Source: Bacilli bacterium (GTDB lineage Bacteria; Bacillota_I; Bacilli_A; RF39; UBA660). From it: 64,000 nucleotides of DNA. Shown one piece after another: positions 43,478 through 52,809 of the stretch (the first letter of the stretch is position 1; each line of letters begins with the position of its first letter). A program made the translations under genes and the position numbers. The notes under the pieces were generated by a model, which saw nothing but the letters and a program-made list of their open reading frames with translations, had not been told where the DNA came from and made no database searches. The DNA lies in NCBI GenBank assembly GCA_017409785.1, contig JAFQSD010000002.1, positions 598,597 through 662,596 of the forward strand, read 5' to 3'.

Positions 43478-44296
43478 ATGAATAAAGATAATACGGTCCC
43501 AAACAAAAAAATAAGATCAATATTACTATTATGTGTGTTGGTTGTATATGTAGCAACAACAGTCTATGTAGTAATAACAAAAGATAATAATAAACTTGTA
43601 GGTAGTTATCATGATTATGATGTTTATGAAGACAAGTATGATGATTATGACGACTACGATGATTATGATGATTATGATGACTACGATGATGACTATTACG
43701 ATGATGAAGAAAAAGATGAAGTATTATCAACATCATCATATCAAGTAACATCTTTGTATTCATATATAAAGTATTATCCATATGTAACAGGTATTAAAGA
43801 AAACTTTAAAGTATCAGAATTAACTGATGAAGAAAAAATGCGTCTTATAGCCGCAAGTTTAAAAAGTAAAAACTCTTATCAAAGTACACCTGTAGTAGAC
43901 GTAGAAGAAACAACTTTACAATTAAATGATAAAGTTTATACTGCATCTATTCCTAATATTCGTTATGAAAGATATTTAGTAGTGAATATGTACTCAGATG
44001 TTTTCGGAAGTTCATCAAACATGAATTTCTCAACAATTATGTATGATGGTGACAACATTGCATATAAGTATAATGAAAGTGCCAATGGTTATATAAAGTA
44101 TGTTGCACAAACAGAAACTCCAGCAACAATACCAAATCCAGAAATACTTAAAGCAGAAAAAAAATCTGGAAATATTGAAATTACATTAAAAGTTGGAAAT
44201 AATCAAGAAAAGTATATATTTGAACCTATATCTCAATACAGTTACTTATATAAGTTAACAGAAAGAACAACAACAAAACTAAAAAACAGATTGTAA
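43478..44296 (+). CDS. Membrane-anchored protein with an Asp/Tyr repeat, function unknown
   Basis: 272 residues. Membrane segment at about 13-30, then a low-complexity block (about 42-80) of repeated Tyr-Asp-Asp triplets, followed by a folded extracellular domain (about 95-265) containing conserved-looking EETTLQLNDKVYTASIPNIRYERYLV and MYDGDNIAYKYNESANGYIKY. The acidic block may bind cations or act as a spacer through the wall. Family not recognised. Confidence 0.75.
   Translation: MNKDNTVPNKKIRSILLLCVLVVYVATTVYVVITKDNNKLVGSYHDYDVYEDKYDDYDDYDDYDDYDDYDDDYYDDEEKDEVLSTSSYQVTSLYSYIKYYPYVTGIKENFKVSELTDEEKMRLIAASLKSKNSYQSTPVVDVEETTLQLNDKVYTASIPNIRYERYLVVNMYSDVFGSSSNMNFSTIMYDGDNIAYKYNESANGYIKYVAQTETPATIPNPEILKAEKKSGNIEITLKVGNNQEKYIFEPISQYSYLYKLTERTTTKLKNRL
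43614..43715 (+). repeat. GAT/TAT-rich tandem triplet repeat
   Basis: Imperfect repeats of a 9-bp unit (GATGATTAT, GACGACTAC and variants) encode the Asp-Asp-Tyr block. Mixed GAT/GAC and TAT/TAC codons show that protein sequence is kept rather than DNA slipping freely. Confidence 0.85.
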
Positions 44297-44314
44297 ATCA
44301 AACTGTTTTTATTT
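44283..44314. terminator. Probable bidirectional terminator
   Basis: AAAACAG/CTGTTTT outer stem with an inner GATT/AATC, between convergent genes; T-rich on the right. Confidence 0.6.
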
Positions 44315-44316
44315 GT

Positions 44317-45402
44317 TTATTTATCTTTTTCCCAAGAATATCCATCTCTACCAAAATGACCATAGCAGGCTAAATCATAATATATAGGATGTCTTAAATC
44401 TAATTCTTTAATAATATTATCTACAGAAAAATCAAAATTATCATATACATATTTCTCAATTTCAGATAGTTCGGTTTTGTTAGTTCCAAATGTTTCAATG
44501 AATACACTTATCGGTTGTTCCTGACCAATTGCGTACGAAAGGCCAATTTCAACTCTATCAGCCAGTTTTTTACTAACTATGTTTCTTGCAACATATCTTG
44601 CATAATAAGCAGCACATCTATCCACTTTACTAGGATCTTTACTACTAAAGCAACCTCCGCCAATTCTTCCCATGCCACCATAGCTATCTACAACAATTTT
44701 TCTTCCAGTAGTACCACTATCTGCGAAAGGACCTCCAACAGTAAATGAACCACTTGTATTAATTAGTATTTTTGTATTAGAATCACACAAATTACTATTT
44801 AATACATGCAAAATAACTTCTTTTTTTATAAAATTTTCCAATTTTCTTCTCGAAACTTCAGGTTTATGCTGACATGCAATAATAACTGTGTCAACTCTTT
44901 TTGGAATACCGTCAACATATTCAACAGTTACTTGTGTCTTTCCATCTGGCAGTAAAAAGCTGTTTTTATCATTTTTTCTTACCTCAGTAAGTCTTTTAGC
45001 TAATTTGTTAGCTAACATAATTGGAAGCGGCATTAATTCCTTAGTTTCATTACAAGCATAACCAAACATAATACCTTGATCTCCAGCACATATTTTCTTT
45101 TTACTAACAGCGCTATTAATTTCTTCAGACTGTTTAGATACTTTAACCATAACCTCAAAGTCATCATAATATCCAATATCTTTCAAAACGTTCTTAGCGA
45201 TATTCTCGTAGTCAAGTTTTGCCTTTGTAGTGGCCTCACCATAAAGTAATACAAAATTGTCCTTAATTGTAGCTTCTACTGCAATATGGCTATCCTTATC
45301 TTGTTTTAAGGCTTCATCTAAAATCTTATCACTAATCTTATCGCAGATTTTATCTGGATGTCCTTCCGTAACACTTTCACTTGTAAAATAATATTTTCTC
45401 AT
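44317..45402 (-). CDS. metK: S-adenosylmethionine synthetase, divergent
   Basis: Makes SAM from methionine and ATP. 361 residues, about 20-35 shorter than usual MetK. Present are SESVTEGHPDKICD (ATP/Met site), the CAGDQGIMFGYA hexapeptide region and GGGCFSSKDPSKVDR. In that last P-loop-like motif the usual GGGAFSGKD has Ala to Cys and Gly to Ser. The ribosome binding site GAAGGAGGAG is clear. Control is by the SAM-I riboswitch upstream. The only SAM synthetase seen here, so probably functional. Confidence 0.93.
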   Translation of the reverse strand: MRKYYFTSESVTEGHPDKICDKISDKILDEALKQDKDSHIAVEATIKDNFVLLYGEATTKAKLDYENIAKNVLKDIGYYDDFEVMVKVSKQSEEINSAVSKKKICAGDQGIMFGYACNETKELMPLPIMLANKLAKRLTEVRKNDKNSFLLPDGKTQVTVEYVDGIPKRVDTVIIACQHKPEVSRRKLENFIKKEVILHVLNSNLCDSNTKILINTSGSFTVGGPFADSGTTGRKIVVDSYGGMGRIGGGCFSSKDPSKVDRCAAYYARYVARNIVSKKLADRVEIGLSYAIGQEQPISVFIETFGTNKTELSEIEKYVYDNFDFSVDNIIKELDLRHPIYYDLACYGHFGRDGYSWEKDK

Positions 45403-45432
45403 TTTTTCACTCCTCCTTCAGAAATTTTATCA

Positions 45433-45550
45433 AAATAAAAAACTCTAGAAAGAGTTGTGGCCTCCTTCATCGTTGTTAGCATTACCACCTTACTACACAG
45501 CAGGTTGGTATGAGATCATTGAGCTAACTCTCTCCCTCATTCTTGATAAA
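45433..45550 (-). promoter_or_regulatory. SAM-I riboswitch (S-box) with terminator, controlling metK
   Basis: Read on minus. P1 pairs TTTATC (45545-45550) with GATGAA (45466-45471). The P2 loop GTTAGC pairs with GCTAAC after P3 (the S-box pseudoknot). P3 is ACCT/AGGT with the conserved AAGGTGnTAA segment. The aptamer is followed by a terminator stem AACTCT/AGAGTT (45441-45456) and six U. High SAM should favour the terminator and stop metK transcription. A second complementarity (TTTTATCAA in P1 with TTGATAAAA after the terminator) could form the alternative fold. Confidence 0.9.
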
Positions 45551-45562
45551 AGTTCTACTTTA

Positions 45563-45591
45563 ATTTAAATGCTAAATAAAGACAATGTCAA
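45563..45591 (-). promoter_or_regulatory. metK promoter
   Basis: On minus: TTGACA (45586-45591), 17 bp, TTAAAT (45563-45568), just upstream of the riboswitch. Confidence 0.65.
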
Positions 45592-45669
45592 TATATATCA
45601 CCTAAAAAACAGTTACTTTACGCAAATATGTTATAATAAAATATATTATATAAGCAAAAGGAGATTAAA

Positions 45670-46965
45670 ATGTCAAAAAACATAATAAGAAAACTTCATT
45701 GGCGAAAATTAGATGATCAAGCAAAGATATATTCATTATCTCAAAATATAAATGATACATCTATTTTTAGACTATCTGTAATTTTAAATGACAAGATTAA
45801 TCAACAGATATTAGAAAAAGCAGTAGAGCTTTCTCTTGAAACATATAAAGCTTATAAAGTAAAAATGGAAGGAGGCTTTTTCTGGTACTATCTTGACGAA
45901 AATAAAAAGAAGCCTGTTGTAACAGAAGAAAACGACTATCCATTTCAAAAGATTAATACACCAGATAATAATGATTATTTATTTAAAGTAACTTATTATG
46001 ATAAAAAGATAAATCTAGAACTCTTCCATACACTAACGGATGGAAATAGTGGAAGTAAGTTCTTTAAAGAAATAATATGCCGTTATCTTGAATTACGTTA
46101 TCCAAAAAAATTTAAACAAAATACACTATCATCTTCTAAAATTATTACAGATAGTGAAAATTCCTATATAAAAAATTATAAAAAAGATATAAATAAAGCT
46201 TATAATCCGCCTAAAGGATATATGTTAAAAGGAAAAGAGCTCCCACAAGGTGTAGTAGGAATTAATCATTTTAGTATTAAACTAGATAAAATTAAAAAAT
46301 TAGCTAAAGCCAACAATTGCACCTTATCAGTATTACTTGTTGCTATGCTAACATACTCTATATATAAAGGAAACTATAAAGAATATAAAGATAAAAAGCC
46401 TATAAATATATGTATTCCAATAGATTTAAAGAATTACTTTTCATCAGATACAATTTCTAACTTTGTATCTTACATGGTAGTAAGTTTATCTTTAAAAAAG
46501 AAACAAAATTACACATTTAAAGATATTTTAAATATGGTAGACAAAGAATTTAAAAAGAAATTAAAGTATGACAAAATTGTGGAAACAATGTCATCTAATG
46601 GTAAAATGTTAAACAATATATTTGTAAGAGTGGTTCCATTAATACTAAAAAGAATTATGGTTGTATTAGGTACATTAGAATTTAAAAGACATTTTTCCAC
46701 AACATTCTCCAATATTGGTATATTTGAAATAGATGACCAATATAAAGAATATATTGAAAGTTATTATTTTATTCTTTCTCCGGACTGGTCAGAAAAACTA
46801 AGATGTGGAGTAGTTACTTTTAAAGATAATTTAGTAATGACCTTTGGCACCAGTCTGCAAAATCCTAAAATAGAAAATGAATTTAAAAATTTACTAAACC
46901 AACATAAAATAAAATATAAAGTTCAAGGAAATGGTATGAATGAAGTAACAAAAAAAGCAAGATAG
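45670..46965 (+). CDS. Condensation-domain-like acyltransferase
   Basis: 431 residues, no signal peptide or membrane anchor. The catalytic HxxxDG motif of the CoA-dependent acyltransferase / NRPS condensation superfamily is seen as HTLTDG (His120, Asp124) within INLELFHTLTDGNSGSKFFKE. The second half has the matching domain (about 190-420). Closest in plan to stand-alone alcohol acetyltransferase-like proteins. No carrier protein or NRPS gene is near, so substrate and product are unknown. Confidence 0.72.
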   Translation: MSKNIIRKLHWRKLDDQAKIYSLSQNINDTSIFRLSVILNDKINQQILEKAVELSLETYKAYKVKMEGGFFWYYLDENKKKPVVTEENDYPFQKINTPDNNDYLFKVTYYDKKINLELFHTLTDGNSGSKFFKEIICRYLELRYPKKFKQNTLSSSKIITDSENSYIKNYKKDINKAYNPPKGYMLKGKELPQGVVGINHFSIKLDKIKKLAKANNCTLSVLLVAMLTYSIYKGNYKEYKDKKPINICIPIDLKNYFSSDTISNFVSYMVVSLSLKKKQNYTFKDILNMVDKEFKKKLKYDKIVETMSSNGKMLNNIFVRVVPLILKRIMVVLGTLEFKRHFSTTFSNIGIFEIDDQYKEYIESYYFILSPDWSEKLRCGVVTFKDNLVMTFGTSLQNPKIENEFKNLLNQHKIKYKVQGNGMNEVTKKAR

Positions 46966-46979
46966 TTCTTGCTTTTTTT
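46951..46979. terminator. Bidirectional terminator
   Basis: AAGCAAGA/TCTTGCTT stem with A before and T after, containing the stop codon of the acyltransferase. Convergent gene begins its 3' end at 46981. Confidence 0.85.
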
Positions 46980-46980
46980 A

Positions 46981-47523
46981 TTAACAAATATTTATTTTTT
47001 CTAATACCCAATCATGCATTTCTTGCTTATAAATTGCCCCACAATACTCACATTTACCAGAATTATTAACATCCATTGGTGCTCCACAGGCCTGACATTT
47101 CTTAGCAATACCTTGATCTACTGCACCAGAACGCTTTACAAAAGTAAGCATATAGTTAACTTGAGTTCTTGCAGAATCATTTCCGGAAACAACATCGCCT
47201 GAGTTAAGATCTAATATATAATCCATATATCTAGCTTCTAAATATACTTCAACCACATAATTGTTATCAACGATGTCAACAGACTTTATCATACTATTTT
47301 TAACATTTAACTCATCATACATTTGTCTATAGTTTTTGCTTCTTAAAGGTGCAACCTTACTTTCGCCAAAGTTATATACATCATCACCAACAAAATGATC
47401 AACCTCTGCTAATTTATCACTCATAATAGCTGTAAAAAACTTAATAAATATATTATTAACTTTAGTAAGAAACATTGCCTGATTAAATGTATTATCTAAT
47501 TTTTCTAATTCTTGAATAGTCAT
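46981..47523 (-). CDS. Tim44-like domain protein with zinc ribbon, soluble copy
   Basis: 180 residues from ATG 47523 (GTGAGGTAG upstream); an ATG at 47580 would add a short hydrophobic piece without a ribosome binding site. The N-terminal 130 residues have the Tim44/NTF2-like alpha+beta pattern, followed by a four-Cys zinc ribbon (CQACG, CEYCG). It parallels the last 200 residues of the gene upstream, so they are paralogues in one operon. Function unknown. Confidence 0.7.
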   Translation of the reverse strand: MTIQELEKLDNTFNQAMFLTKVNNIFIKFFTAIMSDKLAEVDHFVGDDVYNFGESKVAPLRSKNYRQMYDELNVKNSMIKSVDIVDNNYVVEVYLEARYMDYILDLNSGDVVSGNDSARTQVNYMLTFVKRSGAVDQGIAKKCQACGAPMDVNNSGKCEYCGAIYKQEMHDWVLEKINIC

Positions 47524-47582
47524 TTTATCTACCTCACTTATTATTAGTATAGCATAAAAAAGAAATGTCTTTATGGACATTT

Positions 47583-48506
47583 CTATTTGTTTACATTTGT
47601 TTTTTTACTAAGTACAAATTTAGATGCTTTCTTAACAATAGTTGAATTACAATACTCACATTTACCAGAAGTAACATGATTAATAGGAGCACCACAATGA
47701 GGACACTTAGTTTCTTCATCGTTATCATAATCAGATTTAACAACATAAGTTAATACATAATTATTAGTAAGTTTAACAGATTTATTTCCTCTAGTTACTT
47801 TGTTTGTGCTTACATTTATTACATAGTCGTAGAAAGATACAGACAAGAATACTGTAAGAATAATATCTCCATTAACATCATCAATATCAATAATCTTTAC
47901 ACTATTTCTATCAAAATCACTCATTATATTTTGACCATTTTTAAGTTTTAATGTTTCTAATTGAGAAACATAACTATTATATAACTCATCAGTACAAAGT
48001 TCTCTTAATTTATCATATTCAAAATTCATCCAAGCTTTTTGAACTTTTAAGAAATTATCATAAGCCATTGTTTTTAATGAACTTAAAGTATTTCCTGGCA
48101 TAACCATAGTTAAATGTTCTTGTGTTATATCACTATATGAATCACCAATATAGCTTGAACGATAGTATACCGTTCTACTAGTGGTACTACCTTTTCCACT
48201 TCTCGCACAAACTGAAATAATAACGATCATAAAAAATATTATTCCGAAAACTACAACAAAGTCGACATCTCCACTATAACTTGAAGAACCATAATCATAA
48301 TCGTAGTCATAATCATTATCCCAACTACTTCCGGAGTCCCAAGAACTTCCTGAATCCCAATCGCTACCAGAATCCCACGAACCACCTGAATCATAATCAG
48401 AATCCCATCCAGAATCAGCTCTAACTACAGGTGATACAAAAAACGGAACAAATAATATCACTAAAACTAAAAATACTTTTAAAAATCTTTTTATTCTTTC
48501 ACTCAT
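47583..48506 (-). CDS. Tim44-like domain protein with zinc ribbon, membrane-anchored copy
   Basis: 307 residues: signal-like segment (about 9-30), a Ser/Asp/Gly/Trp-rich low-complexity stretch (about 31-78, repeats of DSGSSW), a membrane helix (about 82-100), a Tim44-like domain (about 130-260) and a four-Cys zinc ribbon (CPHCG, CEYCN). The family is common in Firmicutes but its role is not known. The next gene on this strand repeats its soluble half. Confidence 0.75.
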   Translation of the reverse strand: MSERIKRFLKVFLVLVILFVPFFVSPVVRADSGWDSDYDSGGSWDSGSDWDSGSSWDSGSSWDNDYDYDYDYGSSSYSGDVDFVVVFGIIFFMIVIISVCARSGKGSTTSRTVYYRSSYIGDSYSDITQEHLTMVMPGNTLSSLKTMAYDNFLKVQKAWMNFEYDKLRELCTDELYNSYVSQLETLKLKNGQNIMSDFDRNSVKIIDIDDVNGDIILTVFLSVSFYDYVINVSTNKVTRGNKSVKLTNNYVLTYVVKSDYDNDEETKCPHCGAPINHVTSGKCEYCNSTIVKKASKFVLSKKTNVNK

Positions 48507-48687
48507 AAACTATACCTCTATCTTCAATAATTGTACCATGAATTATCAAAATAAAAAATAAAAAAATGAAAACATTAAACAAGGAGAAGTTAACTTGTTT
48601 TATTAATAAACTAGTGATAAAATATACACTGAAATTGTGATATATAAATAGATAATTAATTACTATAAACAAGAAGTGGGGTAAATT

Positions 48688-49251
48688 ATGACTACTGAAC
48701 TATTAGAGAAATTTAAACAAAACTTTCCAATACCAAAAGGTAAGAACGAAAACCCATATATAATATTATTTGATGCTTATACAGGAATGGGAAAAAGTAC
48801 AGTTGCAAGAGTTCTAACAAAACATTTAGAAGCAATTATATTAAACAATGATGAGGTTAGAAACTTTTTAAATGACTATCAAGACCAAAGTACTTTAAAA
48901 GACCAACTCCAAAAATATCGTTTAGAAGAACTATTAAAAAATGGTAATAATTGTATTCATGATAGTTGTTTTTGTCATAACTATAAAACAAAATTGGAAT
49001 ACTATAAACAATTAGGGTATAAATATTACATCATAAGATTAGAATGTTCTGATAAAACAGTAGAAGAAAGATTAAATAAACGTACATTAGATGGTGTAAA
49101 TTATTCAATAGCAGACTACAATGGTTATTTATGGATGAAAGAAAATGTTGAAAGAGTTCCATTAAATCTAATAGATTTTACAATCAATGTTGAAGAAGAA
49201 TTAGAACCACAAGTTATAAAAATAGTAGAATCAATTAAAAAAGACAATTAA
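48688..49251 (+). CDS. P-loop kinase-like protein
   Basis: 187 residues. The Walker A motif is AYTGMGKST (first Gly replaced by Ala), then IILNNDEVRNFL and HDSCFCHNYKTKLEYYKQLG, followed by RLECSDKTVEERLNKR, all typical of AAA_33 / adenylyl-sulfate-kinase-like small-molecule kinases. Substrate unknown. It lies 27 bp upstream of uvrB on the same strand. The 180-bp gap before it has no ORF and only a weak hairpin. Confidence 0.78.
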   Translation: MTTELLEKFKQNFPIPKGKNENPYIILFDAYTGMGKSTVARVLTKHLEAIILNNDEVRNFLNDYQDQSTLKDQLQKYRLEELLKNGNNCIHDSCFCHNYKTKLEYYKQLGYKYYIIRLECSDKTVEERLNKRTLDGVNYSIADYNGYLWMKENVERVPLNLIDFTINVEEELEPQVIKIVESIKKDN

Positions 49252-49278
49252 ATAGAAAAATATAATAAGGAGGATAAT

Positions 49279-51231
49279 ATGTTTGAATTAGTATCTAAAT
49301 ATAAACCATCTGGTGATCAACCTAAAGCAATAGAAACATTAGTTCAAGGAATAAAAGATGGTAAAAAAGAACAAGTATTATTAGGTGCAACAGGAACAGG
49401 TAAAACATTTACTATTGCTAATGTAATTAAAGAAGTAAATAAAAAGACTTTAGTACTTGCTCATAATAAAACTTTAGCAGGACAATTATACTCTGAATTA
49501 AAAGAATTATTTCCAAATAATAGAGTAGAGTACTTTGTGAGTTATTATGACTACTATCAACCAGAAGCATATGTACCTTCAACTGATACATACATTGAAA
49601 AGGATTCATCAATTAATGATGAAATAGATGAACTTCGTCATGCCGCAACATCTGCACTTTTATCAAGAGATGATGTAATTGTTGTAGCCAGTGTATCTTG
49701 TATTTATGGTATTGGAGAAGTAGAAGAATATAAAAATAAAATGTTAACATTAACTGTTGGAGACACAGTAGAAAGAAATAAAGTTTTAGTAAAACTAGTA
49801 GAAATGTTATATGAAAGAAATGATCTTGATTTTAAAAGAGGTACATTCCGTGTAAGAGGAGATGTACTAGAAATCATTCCCGCATATCAAAAAACAACTG
49901 GGTATCGTGTAGAGTTCTTTGGCGATGAAATAGACCGAATAAGTGAAATTGATGCTTTAACTGGAGTAGTAATAAAAAATATTAAGAACTTAAATTTATT
50001 CCCAGCAAGTCACTTCGTAGTAAGTGATGAAAAATTACAAGCAGCAATTATCCGTATAAAAGAAGAATTAGAAGAAAGATTAACTGAATTAAAAGCTGAT
50101 AATAAACTTTTAGCCGCAGAACGATTAGAACAAAGAACCAGATATGATTTAGAAATGCTACAAGAAACAGGATTCTGTTCTGGAATAGAAAACTATTCGG
50201 CCCCAATGGCCGGACGTAAAAAAGGAGAAACTCCAGTTACATTAATGGATTTCTTCGGAGATGACTACCTATTAGTAGTTGATGAATCTCACGTAACTCT
50301 TCCACAAGTAAGAGGAATGTATAACGGAGATAGAGCTAGAAAAATGAATCTAGTAGAATATGGATTTAGATTACCAAGTGCTTTAGATAATAGACCTCTT
50401 CAATATGATGAATTTGATAAAAAAATTCATCAAGCAATATATGTATCTGCAACACCGGGAGATTACGAACTAGAAAGAGTAAATAACGTTTATGCAGAGC
50501 AAATCATTCGTCCAACAGGACTTTTAGATCCAACAATTGAAGTTAGAAAAACAGAAGGTCAAATTGACGATTTAGTTGGTGAAATCAATGCAAGAATTGA
50601 AAAAGATGAAAGAGTTCTAGTAACCACTCTAACTATTCGCATGGCAGAAGAACTAACAAACTACTTAAAAGAATTAGATATTAAAGTAGCTTATCTTCAC
50701 TCAGAAGTAAAAACACTAGAGAGAATGCAAATAATCCATGATTTACGTACAGGTAAATATGATGTTGTAGTAGGAATTAACTTACTTCGTGAAGGTATCG
50801 ATATTCCTGAAGTGTCATTAATAGCTATATTAGATGCTGATAAAGAAGGATTCTTACGTAGTAACAGAAGTTTAATTCAAACTGCCGGACGTTGTGCTAG
50901 AAATGCCAATGGCCATGTAATAATGTATGGAGATAAAATAACAGATTCCATGAAACAAGCTATTGATGAAACAGCACGTCGTCGTGCAATCCAAGAAAAA
51001 TATAATGAAGAACATGGTATTATTCCAAAAACAATTTCTAAAGAAATAAGAGAAGTTATAAGTAATATTGCTACTGACTCTACTTCTAAGAAAGAAAAGA
51101 AACCAACTAAGAAAGAACTTGCTAAGACTATGGAAATGTTAGAACAAGAAATGCGTGAAGCAGCAAAAAATTTAGACTTCGAAAGAGCAATGGAATTAAG
51201 AGATATCTTATTCGAAATGAAGTCAGCATAG
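49279..51231 (+). CDS. uvrB: Excinuclease ABC subunit B
   Basis: Helicase-like damage verifier of nucleotide excision repair. 650 residues. Walker A GATGTGKT, the beta-hairpin [21 protein letters not shown], Walker B VVDESHVT, helicase motifs [13 protein letters not shown] and QTAGRCARN, and the C-terminal UVR motif (about 615-650) are intact. uvrA is 2.3 kb downstream on the same strand. Two unrelated genes and a hypothetical lie between them. Confidence 0.97.
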   Translation: MFELVSKYKPSGDQPKAIETLVQGIKDGKKEQVLLGATGTGKTFTIANVIKEVNKKTLVLAHNKTLAGQLYSELKELFPNNRVEYFVSYYDYYQPEAYVPSTDTYIEKDSSINDEIDELRHAATSALLSRDDVIVVASVSCIYGIGEVEEYKNKMLTLTVGDTVERNKVLVKLVEMLYERNDLDFKRGTFRVRGDVLEIIPAYQKTTGYRVEFFGDEIDRISEIDALTGVVIKNIKNLNLFPASHFVVSDEKLQAAIIRIKEELEERLTELKADNKLLAAERLEQRTRYDLEMLQETGFCSGIENYSAPMAGRKKGETPVTLMDFFGDDYLLVVDESHVTLPQVRGMYNGDRARKMNLVEYGFRLPSALDNRPLQYDEFDKKIHQAIYVSATPGDYELERVNNVYAEQIIRPTGLLDPTIEVRKTEGQIDDLVGEINARIEKDERVLVTTLTIRMAEELTNYLKELDIKVAYLHSEVKTLERMQIIHDLRTGKYDVVVGINLLREGIDIPEVSLIAILDADKEGFLRSNRSLIQTAGRCARNANGHVIMYGDKITDSMKQAIDETARRRAIQEKYNEEHGIIPKTISKEIREVISNIATDSTSKKEKKPTKKELAKTMEMLEQEMREAAKNLDFERAMELRDILFEMKSA

Positions 51232-51240
51232 GAGGAACAT

Positions 51241-51963
51241 ATGAAATTAAATGTATTTGTCTCATCTCAAAGAGATGGAATTATGTCTAAAGATAAAAAA
51301 TACTTTCCAAATCTATCTACAGAAGAAAGAGAACTTTTATATAAAACAACATTAACTAGATTCTTTGAAAGAAGAAATATAAAATACGATGATGTAGTGG
51401 TTGTAACAGAAAAGAATAACGTAATTAAATCACGATCTGTAACATCAGTAAATTCAAAGTCTAAAGAAGCAATTATTATTTTAAAAGATAATGTAAAAGA
51501 CAAATGTGTAGCAGTAGAAACATGTGATTATCCGGTAATAATTGCAACTGCTAATACTGATGAAGGACAAAGTGTATCTGCAATAGCCCAAGCTACGATC
51601 GAAAATCTAAATAATGATTTATTACACGAAATAATAGAAAGTTTGTTAAAAGAAACAAACGCAGCTCCATTTGAAATGACATTCTATATTGGGGCATGTC
51701 CATCAAAAGAAAAGTTAATAGTAGATCCAAATCTCTTAACAAATTCATATATTTGGAACAACACAATTACTAAAAAGAAAAAGAAAACTTATGTAGATAT
51801 AAGATTTGCTATCTTCAATGCTCTAGTAAAAGAAATAGTTGATCCAAACAATATTTATTTTGATTCAACAGATACAACTGAAGATGAAAAGTATTTTTCT
51901 GATTTAGGAGATAAACCAGGAAAAAATTTAGTATGTGCGGTATATACAGATGAAGAAGTTTAA
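51241..51963 (+). CDS. Divergent PgeF/YfiH-like protein, active site apparently lost
   Basis: 240 residues. The overall order resembles the YfiH (peptidoglycan editing factor / polyphenol oxidase) family: an N-terminal strand region, YDDVVVVTEKNN where the family has a xQVHG motif, CVAVETCDYPVIIATAN for xTADCxPVLLxD, and TFYIGACPSKEKLIVDPNLL for IGPCI...YEV. The metal-binding His and the AHAGWRG segment are not present. I am unsure of the family. It starts 9 bp after uvrB and its end overlaps the radical SAM gene. Confidence 0.4.
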   Translation: MKLNVFVSSQRDGIMSKDKKYFPNLSTEERELLYKTTLTRFFERRNIKYDDVVVVTEKNNVIKSRSVTSVNSKSKEAIIILKDNVKDKCVAVETCDYPVIIATANTDEGQSVSAIAQATIENLNNDLLHEIIESLLKETNAAPFEMTFYIGACPSKEKLIVDPNLLTNSYIWNNTITKKKKKTYVDIRFAIFNALVKEIVDPNNIYFDSTDTTEDEKYFSDLGDKPGKNLVCAVYTDEEV

Positions 51964-52783
51964 GAAAATTTATATTGAAATAACAAATATTTGTAATCTA
52001 AATTGTAGTTTTTGTAGTAAAGTAGAAAAACCGAAAAGAACAATGACAAAAGAAGAGTTTACTCATATTTTATCGGAGATAAAACCATATACTGATAATA
52101 TTTATCTACATGTTAAAGGAGAACCTCTTCTACATCCAAACTTAATAGATTTTCTACATATTGCAGAGGAACATAATATAAAAGTTAATCTAACTACAAA
52201 CGGAGTATTATTTCCAAGAAAAGTAAATGAACTAGCAAAATGCAACTCATTACAAAAAATAAACTTCTCATTACATTCTGAGAATAATGTTCCTAATTAT
52301 TTAGAAGATATCTTCAACTCTGTTGAAAACTTAAAAGATAAAACAATTATTTATAGGCTATGGACTTTACAAAATGGTAAATTTGATGAAAAGTCCACAA
52401 GGACAGTGGAAAAAATAATTGACTATTATAAATTATCCCCAGAAATAGTGGAAAAAATATATAATGAAAATAATGTTAAAATAACTTCCACAATTTATGT
52501 GGATAAAGATAATGAGTTTGTTTGGCCAGATGATAATAAAGAAGAAACAACTAATGGTTTCTGTATGGCACTAAAAACTCAAATAGCTATTTTAGTAGAT
52601 GGAACAGTAGTGCCATGTTGTCTAGATAGTAATGGTAAAATTCCCCTAGGAAATATTTATCAAGAACCATTTGAATCAATAGTTAATAGCAAAAGATGTC
52701 AAGATTTAAAAAAATCATTTCAAGATAGAAAACCTTGTGAAAAACTATGTTTAAGTTGTACATATAAAAATCGTTTTAAATAA
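51950..52783 (+). CDS. Radical SAM protein with SPASM-type C-terminus
   Basis: 277 residues. The 4Fe-4S/SAM motif is CNLNCSFC near the N-terminus, followed by HVKGEPLLHP (GGE-like SAM-binding segment). The C-terminal cysteines (GFCMAL, PCCLDSNG, CEKLCLSC) form a SPASM/twitch auxiliary cluster region with GNIYQEPFESIVNS. Such enzymes often modify peptides or act as anaerobic maturases, but no precursor peptide is adjacent. ATG 51950 lies in the upstream gene; a GTG at 51935 is an equal alternative. Confidence 0.88.
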   Translation: MKKFKKIYIEITNICNLNCSFCSKVEKPKRTMTKEEFTHILSEIKPYTDNIYLHVKGEPLLHPNLIDFLHIAEEHNIKVNLTTNGVLFPRKVNELAKCNSLQKINFSLHSENNVPNYLEDIFNSVENLKDKTIIYRLWTLQNGKFDEKSTRTVEKIIDYYKLSPEIVEKIYNENNVKITSTIYVDKDNEFVWPDDNKEETTNGFCMALKTQIAILVDGTVVPCCLDSNGKIPLGNIYQEPFESIVNSKRCQDLKKSFQDRKPCEKLCLSCTYKNRFK

Positions 52784-52809
52784 AGCACTTGATTTAAGGA
52801 AATTAGCAT

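Noticed and set aside
43614-43715. CRISPR-like short tandem repeats
   Set aside because: The units are 9-bp coding triplets without spacers, inside an intact reading frame.
43440-43781. Minus-strand His-rich ORF
   Set aside because: It is the complement of the Asp/Tyr repeat and has no ribosome binding site.
45433-45550. T-box leader for metK
   Set aside because: There is no specifier loop or T-box AGGGUGGNACCGCG-type sequence; the S-box core and pseudoknot are clear.
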